Below, one piece after another: positions 7,465-13,883 of a stretch of 17,556 nt of DNA (position 1 is its first letter; each line of letters begins with the position of its first letter). The translations under genes were made by a program, and so were the position numbers. Origin of the DNA: Desulfobacteraceae bacterium (lineage in GTDB: Bacteria > Desulfobacterota > Desulfobacteria > Desulfobacterales > Desulfosalsimonadaceae); NCBI GenBank assembly GCA_021162325.1, contig JAGGYV010000130.1:1-17556 (forward strand), given 5' to 3'. Below the pieces are notes generated by a model. That model did not search any database, was not told the origin of the DNA, and saw only the letters and a program-made list of their open reading frames with translations.

Positions 7465-9339
7465 ATGTATAATCATTTTTTCGGATTCAAAGAACGTCCG
7501 TTTAAGCTGGTCCCCAATCCGGATTATCTGTTTTTAAGTAAAAGTCATGAAGAGGCACTGGCGCATTTACGTTATGCGGTGACCGACGGGGAAGGGTTTG
7601 TTGAAATTATCGGTGAGATCGGTACGGGCAAGACTATGCTGTGCCGGACGTTTCTTGAAAGTTTAACCGCTGACACAGAATCCGCCTATATTTTTAATCC
7701 CCGAATGGATGCCGTTGATCTGTTAAAAGCCGTTAATGATGAATTCGGCATTCCATCCGGCCATCAATCCACAAAATCACTCATTGACGCCTTAAACACA
7801 TTTCTAATTGAAAAAAAGGCGGCCGGCAAAAAGGTTATTCTTTTAATCGATGAAGCCCAGAACCTGAGCCGGGATGTGCTGGAGCAGATTCGGCTTTTGT
7901 CCAATCTTGAAACCACCAAAGATAAGCTGCTGCAGATTATTCTGGTGGGCCAGCCGGAACTGGGCGAAATGCTGGTTTCTCACGAATTGCGTCAGCTGGG
8001 CCAGCGAATCTCATTAAGCTGCCGGCTGCAACCCCTGACATATCCCGAGACTAAAGAATATGTTGCGCATCGTATTCATGTGGCGTCCCAAAAGTCTGCG
8101 GTGATTTTTTCCAAAAGAGCGATTCGTCGGATTTATAAATTTTCAAGAGGCATTCCCCGGTTGATTAATATGGCATGTGACCGGTCGCTGCTCACCGCTT
8201 TTGGACGCCACCGCCTGAAAGTGTCCGGCCCGATGGCAACTTCAGCCATACGGGAACTGGTTTCTCGTGGAGACACCCATCAAAACATTCTGGTAGAAAA
8301 TGCAAAAAGGCTGGTTGTCCTTTCAACCCTATGTATCGCTCTATTGACCGGATTGTTTTTTTATTTTGATATTTGGCATATTTTTTTGCAGGGGGCGTTA
8401 ACAGATCCACCGGTATCTGTTATTAAAATGAAGATAAATCCGCCTGAAGCCTCAGTATCGGTATCGCCTCAGAAAGCTTTACCCTTTCCGGACTCCGAAA
8501 ATTCTGAAGATTTTTCAGACGAATCTGACCCGGTTCATGCCCGGGATAACCGGATCGGCGGTCCTGCATCTGAAATTAAGAATGATACGCAATTTATTGA
8601 TTTTCAAAAAATTTTAATTGATGGGAGTGCGATATATACAAAAATCGCATCCTTTGAAAGTCTTTTACAAACATGGAAGATCGGTGAGAATTTTCAGCAG
8701 GATCTCACTGAGATTTCAGATGCCCCGGCTTATTTTTCTTTGGCAGCGAAGGAAACCGGGTTGATCGTTACCCCTATTAACGGAGATCTGGAGCGGATTG
8801 TGCGGTTGAATATTCCGGCGATTTTAAAATTTGACGCTCCTTCAGGCGACGGCCCGGTTTATTTAACAGCGATTCAAGTGACGCCGGATGCCATGATTTT
8901 TTCAGGTTATAAAACCTTACCTGCGATTGAGGTGCCGTATGCATGGATTATGGAAAATTGGGGCGGTGAAGCATTTGTTTTCTGGAAAAATTTTTACACC
9001 TATCAGGGAACCATCCCGCTGGATGCCCCGGGCGAATCGGTGATTACATTAAAGCTGCATCTTCGGGATATCGGGTATCAGCATATTGAAATCAGCGGAA
9101 CATATGACCTGGCCACCCGGATGGCAATTAAAGCGATTCAGGCACGGCATGGTATTCCCATTGACGGGTATGTGGGGCCGCTGACAAAAATTGTGTTGTA
9201 TAATGAAAAACAATCACTGGCAATCCCGCATCTGTGGGAGCAGATGAGGATTCCCGATGAAATCACGGGTATGAAAAAATCGCAAAAAGGGCCGGAACCG
9301 GAACAGGCTTTGCCGACTCCGGAGCTGGCTGATAAATAG
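7465..9339 (+). CDS. gspA: GspA/ExeA-type AAA ATPase, secretin assembly factor
   Basis: Inner-membrane ATPase of 624 aa that, with GspB, is thought to carry or organise the GspD secretin through peptidoglycan in type II secretion (known from Aeromonas ExeAB). Seen in order: the typical ExeA start YNHFFGFKERPF, Walker A GEIGTGKT at residues 50-57, Walker B VILLIDEAQN with Asp129-Glu130, a transmembrane helix about 283-303, a periplasmic acidic linker, a C39-peptidase-like fold (about 400-510) without an evident catalytic Cys, and a peptidoglycan-binding domain near 532-580 (GYVGPLT). ATG 7465 is chosen, with AAAGG about 9 bases upstream, over the overlapping TTG 7462. gspB begins 10 bases after its stop. 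Confidence 0.93.
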   Translation: MYNHFFGFKERPFKLVPNPDYLFLSKSHEEALAHLRYAVTDGEGFVEIIGEIGTGKTMLCRTFLESLTADTESAYIFNPRMDAVDLLKAVNDEFGIPSGHQSTKSLIDALNTFLIEKKAAGKKVILLIDEAQNLSRDVLEQIRLLSNLETTKDKLLQIILVGQPELGEMLVSHELRQLGQRISLSCRLQPLTYPETKEYVAHRIHVASQKSAVIFSKRAIRRIYKFSRGIPRLINMACDRSLLTAFGRHRLKVSGPMATSAIRELVSRGDTHQNILVENAKRLVVLSTLCIALLTGLFFYFDIWHIFLQGALTDPPVSVIKMKINPPEASVSVSPQKALPFPDSENSEDFSDESDPVHARDNRIGGPASEIKNDTQFIDFQKILIDGSAIYTKIASFESLLQTWKIGENFQQDLTEISDAPAYFSLAAKETGLIVTPINGDLERIVRLNIPAILKFDAPSGDGPVYLTAIQVTPDAMIFSGYKTLPAIEVPYAWIMENWGGEAFVFWKNFYTYQGTIPLDAPGESVITLKLHLRDIGYQHIEISGTYDLATRMAIKAIQARHGIPIDGYVGPLTKIVLYNEKQSLAIPHLWEQMRIPDEITGMKKSQKGPEPEQALPTPELADK

Positions 9340-9349
9340 GGAGTTAGAC

Positions 9350-10252
9350 GTGAGTGCCATTTTAAAGGCCTTAAAAAAACTGGAACAGGAATCGACTGCA
9401 AATGCGGGTGCGTCTTTATCAGGTAGCATCAAAGGCCGGCCCAGGAGACGACCAGGGGCACTGGTTGTTCCGGGTCTGATTGCATTCACTTTGTGTATTC
9501 TCACAGGTGTCGGGGTATTGATTTTTACCCAAAACACCCCTGATCCTGAATTACCGGCCGTTCTTTTGCGGGATGAAAAACCGGCGGCTGCAATAAACAC
9601 TTTTGCGGAAATAACGCCCGGGAAAAGAATTGCAGGCCTTGACACCCAAAAGCAGAAAAAGTTGGCGACAGTATCTCCGGGTTTTGAATTTTCAACAAGC
9701 GATGTTTTTTTGACCGATAACCGGCAGACAGGCTTCAGCAATGGAATCCGGGAATCCTTGGGAGAAAAGACGCACGAAACGTCGGTTGCGCAACCAAAAT
9801 CGGTCTATTCATCAGCCCCCTTCACGCCGATCATGTCAGTGCCGATAACACGCCCACCGGATACGGCTGATGAACAAATTCAGCCTGTTGAGGAAAAGCC
9901 AGCCCCGGATTGCCTGCTTCAACCGGATTGCCTGCTTCAACCGGATCGCCTGCTTCAACCGGATATCCGTGCCGGTGAAACACTTAGCCCGGCATTACCG
10001 GACAAACCGTTTGTCGAAAAACCGGTCACCAGAAAATTCAAACCAGTGGTGGATATCATTGAGGACCCCGACTTACAGCTTCAGGCCATTTCCTGGTCGG
10101 CTGATGCGGAAAAGCGAATGGCAATCATTAACGGCAAAATCTGCCGGGAAAAAGACCGGGTCGGCAGCTACGTGATTCAAGCCATCAATTCCAATGAAGT
10201 GATTCTTTCCAAGGGGCCTGTTTCAGGAAAACTGGTCTTTAAAATTCGGTAA
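9350..10252 (+). CDS. gspB: GspB/ExeB-type type II secretion assembly protein
   Basis: Bitopic inner-membrane partner of GspA, 300 aa. The N-terminus SAILKALKKLEQE is the hallmark of GspB proteins. A transmembrane helix spans about 37-60, followed by a long low-complexity Pro-rich periplasmic linker. The last 70 residues form the T2SSB domain (AISWSADAEKRMAIINGKI, then VILSKGPVSGKLVF). It uses a GTG start at 9350 preceded by AGGGAG that overlaps the gspA stop, so the two are translationally close. The linker holds a short tandem repeat (separate entry). No other gsp gene is in the window, so the main secretion cluster must lie elsewhere if it is present. Confidence 0.9.
   Translation: MSAILKALKKLEQESTANAGASLSGSIKGRPRRRPGALVVPGLIAFTLCILTGVGVLIFTQNTPDPELPAVLLRDEKPAAAINTFAEITPGKRIAGLDTQKQKKLATVSPGFEFSTSDVFLTDNRQTGFSNGIRESLGEKTHETSVAQPKSVYSSAPFTPIMSVPITRPPDTADEQIQPVEEKPAPDCLLQPDCLLQPDRLLQPDIRAGETLSPALPDKPFVEKPVTRKFKPVVDIIEDPDLQLQAISWSADAEKRMAIINGKICREKDRVGSYVIQAINSNEVILSKGPVSGKLVFKIR
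9905..9964 (+). repeat. 18-bp tandem repeat inside gspB (3 copies plus 6 bases)
   Basis: The unit CCGGATTGCCTGCTTCAA starts at 9905, 9923 and 9941, with the third copy differing at one base, and CCGGAT repeats again at 9959. It is in frame and encodes PDCLLQ-PDCLLQ-PDRLLQ-PD in the periplasmic linker, so copy changes would only shorten or lengthen the linker. Confidence 0.9.
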
Positions 10253-10440
10253 CACCCTTTTCGCATCCCTCTAAAAAATCTATTGTGATGAAATCCTATA
10301 CAATTTAAAACAAATCGGTAAACCAAGCCCATTAATGCTATATACATCGCCGCTTGCGGATTCCAACATGGCTTATAGTTGTTTTCAACGGACAGTCATT
10401 TCTTTTTATTCAAGGTCTGCTGTTAATAAATATTTAAAAA
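10253..10440. other. Gene-free spacer after gspB
   Basis: Together with the scrap at 10441-10492 and the DNA to 10631, this makes about 380 bases without a coding gene. I see no terminator hairpin directly after gspB and no supported ORF or RNA in this part. Confidence 0.4.
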
Positions 10441-10492
10441 TGGTGGCGGCGGCGGGAGTCGAACCTGGGTAGGTGCTGTAAAATCAACACCT
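10441..10492 (-). other. tmRNA/tRNA 3'-end-like remnant
   Basis: On the minus strand 10465-10441 reads GGTTCGACTCCCGCCGCCGCC then ACCA: a T-loop TTCGACT, an acceptor-like arm and an encoded CCA. It closely resembles the 3' end of many proteobacterial tmRNA (ssrA) genes. The 5' side of the T stem no longer pairs properly (about 3 of 5), and no partner acceptor strand is found upstream, so it is not a working tRNA. Next to it is a 5-bp stem (10471-10475 with 10488-10492). The 3' ends of tmRNA and tRNA genes are common integrase attachment sites, so this may be an att remnant; that is inference. Confidence 0.5.
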
Positions 10493-10631
10493 CACATGGC
10501 GCCCGCTACACGAACGCTACACAGCTAACGAAATTCGTTATGGATTTTGATTTTTTTATCCCCTTTTTATTTGATTGATTAAGATACTGAAGTTATTTTT
10601 TTTGATAAAAAGAAACTTCAGGAGGCATTCT

Positions 10632-10808
10632 ATGTCTAATTTATTGGACAAAATCGAAAAAGATATTCTCAAATTAAATAATCAGGAGCGTGCTTTTTTA
10701 GCTGACCGATTATTAGGATTATTAGATGGGGACTCAATCTCAGATATCGATAAGGCATGGATCGTTGAAGCAGAACGCCGGTATCATGGGTTTAAAAAAG
10801 GTGAATGA
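10632..10808 (+). pseudogene. Shortened addiction-module antitoxin, no toxin partner
   Basis: 58 codons from ATG 10632 with a strong CAGGAGG ribosome-binding site. The pattern (LLDKIEKDILKLNNQERAFL then ADRLL, and later WIVEAERRYHGFKKGE) matches the small 'putative addiction module component' antitoxins (TIGR02574 / Pfam unstab_antitox). These proteins are normally about 70-80 aa, with a few more residues ending in an EEVF-like tail after the GE, and are followed at once by a RelE/ParE-type toxin. Here a stop comes directly after GE and no toxin frame follows before 10860. The gene is therefore probably a truncated orphan, although the short protein could still fold. An in-frame upstream ATG at 10575 is not needed. 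Confidence 0.7.
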
Positions 10809-10859
10809 TCCGGAATCGAGATATGATAATTCCCCATAGTCATAAGTTTATTTTTTTAA

Positions 10860-11180
10860 AGACGAATAAAACCGCAGGCACGTTACAGGTGGCGAGCCGG
10901 AGTCGAAGCCACGATGTCTGAATATGACAGACGAACCGGCGTCAAGCATCTTCGAGTGCGAGGCCTGAAGGCAGTACGGTTCTGTGCAAAATTAAAGGCT
11001 TTGGCAGTGACCATCTTCAGGGCAGCGGCCGTTCAAAAGGCGGCAAACCCTGATCAGAATGATCAAAAGCGTACCTGTGTCGACTTAAATCACATTGTTT
11101 TCATTATCAAAGAGCATTTTGTGACGACAATGCGTCATCTTAAAAATTTTATGAATCAGTACGTGGCAAATTATGTGTAA
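10860..11180 (+). pseudogene. C-terminal remnant of an IS transposase
   Basis: The open frame begins after a stop at 10857 and reads ARYRWRAGVEATMSEYDRR then TGVKHLRVRGLKAVRFCAKL, which is the end of DDE transposases of the IS1182/ISNCY kind: the catalytic Glu lies in RAGVEATMSEYDR, followed by the basic LRVRG and the helix with FRAAAVQKA. The N-terminal two thirds, with the first two catalytic Asp residues, is missing. The ATG at 10914 is internal to the motif and is not a true start. The C-terminal stretch to 11180 is probably the natural end. No inverted terminal repeats were recognised. Confidence 0.75.
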
Positions 11181-11276
11181 AAATCATAATCACAGCTTGA
11201 GGTACTTTTACTTTTTACGACGCCATCAAGTATAAGTATGATAACTTTACTTGAATGAGAAGAAAAATAATTTTCA

Positions 11277-11310
11277 TTGACATGCAAACCGGGTTTATCA
11301 TATTTATAAT
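11277..11310 (+). promoter_or_regulatory. Candidate promoter for the aldehyde oxidoreductase gene
   Basis: A perfect TTGACA at 11277-11282 followed by an AT-rich CATATTTATAAT stretch. CATATT gives 16-bp spacing; the better TATAAT (11305-11310) lies too far, at 22 bp. It sits about 100 bases before the start codon. The other bases of 11181-11405 show nothing I can identify. Confidence 0.35.
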
Positions 11311-11405
11311 TGTTTAAATTTATTATGAAATATACAAACCTTGACGGCTGGTGAATTTGCCTTCAATGGCGAAGAATTTTAAAATTACAGGGGAGCATAC
11401 AGTAT

Positions 11406-13565
11406 ATGTCGCATGCAATGATTGAATATCAGAAAACAACTGTTGTCAAAGGATACACAGACCGGTTGCTTCATGTGGATCTTACCGACATGAAAATTGA
11501 AATAAGGCAGATTCCGGCTGAAACAAAAGAGATGTTTATTGGCGGCAGGGGATACTGTTTAAATCTGGTTTATGAAGGAACCGAGTCTACGACAAGGTTT
11601 GACAGCCCTGAAAATGTTCTGGCATTTGCCGGGGGGCCGTTTTGCGGTGAAAATGGGTTTGCCGGAACCGGTAAATTTATCATCGGGTCCATTTCACCGC
11701 TGACCAAAACGTTTTGTGATTCCAATGTGGGCGGTTATTTTTTCCCTTTAGTGAAAAATTCCGGGTTTGACGCCATTTCCGTCATTGGAAAGTCGGCCCG
11801 GGATGTTATTATTTTTATTGATGATGTGACGCAAACGATCAGTATCAAGGATGCGCCGGACACTGAAAGCGCGATCTATGATGCGGAAAAACTTGTCGAC
11901 ATATGGCGAGGGGAGAGCAAGCCGTCGTCCATTGCATTCGTTAACGCGGGCATCGGGAGTAAAAATACGTTTTTTGGATGTATCAACAGTGTTTATTATG
12001 ATGTCCGCCGCAAGCGATGCAGAGCCAAGCAGGCGGGCCGGGGCGGTATGGGAACGATTATGCGGGAAAAGGGACTCTGGGGAATAGTTACCAGGAGCGA
12101 TCTGGCAAAAGGATGTTCCAATCAGCCGGTTGACAAGCCGCGTCTGCGTGAAGCCGGCAAAAGTCTTCGTAATGTGCTTCGAGAACGTGATCCCAAGGAG
12201 TTGCGGCTTGCAAAGCAGGGGACAACCGCCCTTTTAGACATCATGAATACCAATAATATTCTTCCGGTGAATAACTATAAATTCGGCACCGATGAACGGG
12301 AAAAGAAAATCTCCGGGAAAGTTTTTGAAGATAGTATATTTGAACAGAAGTACCCTGACGGATGTTTTGCCGGGTGTAATCTGGCGTGTACTAAAGCTTG
12401 TGAAAGCCATCAGTTGTCAACCGGGCCGTTTAAAGGGAAAACAGTGGCAGTGGATGGGCCGGAGTATGAAACCGCTGCCGCTGTAACCAACCTCGGAATT
12501 TTTGATATCCCCGCGATTCTTGAATATGCCTGGTACTGTGATGAATATGCCATGGACACCATCAGTACCGGCGTGGGCATTGCTTTTCTGGTGGAAGCGT
12601 TTCAGCAGGGGCACCTGACCTTAGAAGATACCGGGGGGCTGGAGTTGAAATGGAATGATGCGGATACGGTTTTTGAATTATTGCATAAAATGGCGGCTGG
12701 CGGAGACGGGTTTGCCAGCAAAGTGGGGCGCGGCATCCGCTATATGAAAGGCTGGATTGCCGACCAGGCGGCGTCACGAAACGGGCACAGCCGGGACGAG
12801 ATATTAAAGGACCTCGATTTGTTTGCAATGGAAACCAAAGGCCTTGAATTTTCGATGTATATTACTAAAGAATCTTTGGCGCAGCAGGGCGGATACGGGT
12901 TTGCCTTAAAAGGCCCCCAGCATGATGAAGCCTGGCTGATCGCTCTGGATCAGGTGAAGAACGAAATGCCGACGTTTGAGCAGAAGGCGGCAGCCCTTCG
13001 CTGGTTTCCGCTGTTTCGGACCTGGTTTAATATTGTCGGTCTGTGCAAGCTGCCCTGGATTGATGTGCGGCACCCGGATGCGGCGGCCACCGAAGATCCG
13101 GCAAAAAATATTCCCACGATTGACCTGTACCTGGAATTGGTCAATTCAACATTGGGTACGGAAAAGACTTTAGATGACCTGTTAACCGAATCAGAACGCA
13201 GTTACCTGATGCATAAGCTCATTAATCTGCGCCAGGGATTCGGTACTCGGGAGCATGATAAAATTCCGCTTCGGGCCATGGCACCGGTGTTTATGGATGA
13301 GTTTAATGACCGGAAGGATTATTACAAAAAATATCTGACTGAAACGGTCGGGCTGGATGTGACATCCATGAGCGATGAATCGTTGTTGGAATCACTTCAG
13401 GATTATCGGCGGGATCAGTATGAAACATTGATGGATACGGTATATACAGCAAAGGGGTATGACGAAAACAGTATTCCCACGGATGAAACATTACATCGGC
13501 TGGGGTTTGAGGATGAAGAATTTTTTCAGATTGTAAAGGCTGCCAGACAGAGGGTCGCTGGATAG
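11406..13565 (+). CDS. Aldehyde ferredoxin oxidoreductase family protein (long form)
   Basis: Tungsten (or molybdenum) bis-pterin enzyme family that oxidises aldehydes to acids with ferredoxin, or in related branches other substrates; probably cytoplasmic. It is 719 aa, against about 610-620 for the archaeal type. Seen: the N-terminal pterin-binding domain with KGYTDRLLHVDLT and FIGGRGYCLNLVY, then SISPLTKTFCDSNVGG, and the iron-sulfur cysteines C320, C324, C328 and C332 (CFAGCNLACTKAC) with C547 in GLCKLPW. The first spacing is C-x3-C rather than the usual C-x2-C. ATG 11406 has AGGGGAG upstream. It stands alone, with no small ferredoxin-like subunit beside it, and ends at a strong terminator. 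Exact substrate unknown. Confidence 0.92.
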   Translation: MSHAMIEYQKTTVVKGYTDRLLHVDLTDMKIEIRQIPAETKEMFIGGRGYCLNLVYEGTESTTRFDSPENVLAFAGGPFCGENGFAGTGKFIIGSISPLTKTFCDSNVGGYFFPLVKNSGFDAISVIGKSARDVIIFIDDVTQTISIKDAPDTESAIYDAEKLVDIWRGESKPSSIAFVNAGIGSKNTFFGCINSVYYDVRRKRCRAKQAGRGGMGTIMREKGLWGIVTRSDLAKGCSNQPVDKPRLREAGKSLRNVLRERDPKELRLAKQGTTALLDIMNTNNILPVNNYKFGTDEREKKISGKVFEDSIFEQKYPDGCFAGCNLACTKACESHQLSTGPFKGKTVAVDGPEYETAAAVTNLGIFDIPAILEYAWYCDEYAMDTISTGVGIAFLVEAFQQGHLTLEDTGGLELKWNDADTVFELLHKMAAGGDGFASKVGRGIRYMKGWIADQAASRNGHSRDEILKDLDLFAMETKGLEFSMYITKESLAQQGGYGFALKGPQHDEAWLIALDQVKNEMPTFEQKAAALRWFPLFRTWFNIVGLCKLPWIDVRHPDAAATEDPAKNIPTIDLYLELVNSTLGTEKTLDDLLTESERSYLMHKLINLRQGFGTREHDKIPLRAMAPVFMDEFNDRKDYYKKYLTETVGLDVTSMSDESLLESLQDYRRDQYETLMDTVYTAKGYDENSIPTDETLHRLGFEDEEFFQIVKAARQRVAG

Positions 13566-13594
13566 GCGTTTTATTCATATACTAAATTATCATT

Positions 13595-13638
13595 AAACAA
13601 CAAAAGGGCGAGTGTGAAACTCACCCTTTTTGTTGTTT
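13595..13638. terminator. Strong hairpin terminator after the aldehyde oxidoreductase
   Basis: A nearly perfect stem: AAACAACAAAAGGGCGAGT pairs with ACTCACCC followed by TTTTTGTTGTTT, with a GTGAA loop, one mismatch and one extra base. It lies 30 bases after the stop. A-rich and T-rich sides make it potentially bidirectional. Confidence 0.85.
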
Positions 13639-13673
13639 AAATAGTAGTTGAATGAAAGCCCTTGATCCCGTTT

Positions 13674-13712
13674 TGTCATCGAGAAGTGAGGAACGAACGA
13701 CGAAACAATCCC
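13674..13712. repeat. Degenerate 'GAGGAACGAA-CGACGAA-CAATCCC' intergenic repeat
   Basis: TGTCATCGAGAAGTGAGGAA then CGAACGACGAAACAATCCC is close to the intergenic repeat family usually seen as 'gtcattgcgaggagcgaagcgacgaagcaatctc', recalled from many environmental bacterial genomes and not searched here. This copy has drifted at several positions. Confidence 0.5.
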
Positions 13713-13761
13713 ATCGGATTTAAAATGAATGTGCCTGAATCAAGATGCCTGAACCATCAGA

Positions 13762-13790
13762 TTGACCTCCTGCTTGTTTTAATTTATTAT
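13762..13790 (+). promoter_or_regulatory. Candidate sigma-70 promoter for the acyltransferase-hydrolase gene
   Basis: TTGACC (5/6) and TATTAT (5/6) with exactly 17 bases between, about 94 bases upstream of the start codon. This is the best promoter match in the window. The 318-base gap holding it otherwise contains the terminator and the degenerate repeat. Confidence 0.5.
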
Positions 13791-13883
13791 AAAAACATTA
13801 TCTTTCGTGAATATTTAACCTGATTCAAATACAGGTGGATACTGACATATAATTCTTGGAATGTTTTCTTAGGAGTAATATCT

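Noticed and set aside
9214..9741. Minus-strand open frame of 175 codons across the gspA-gspB junction
   Set aside because: Low-complexity, Ser/Arg-rich product opposite two well-supported genes, with no motif.
9905..9964. Tandem repeat considered as a small CRISPR-like or iteron array
   Set aside because: The units are directly adjacent with no spacers, are in frame within gspB, and fit a coding linker repeat.
10888..10965. tRNA-like sequence: a GGTGGCGAGCCGGAGTCGAA tail and a 5-bp stem with a 7-base loop
   Set aside because: The plus-strand reading frame here encodes YRWRAGVEATMSEYDR, a known transposase motif. The T stem does not pair, and the loop lacks the required U33.
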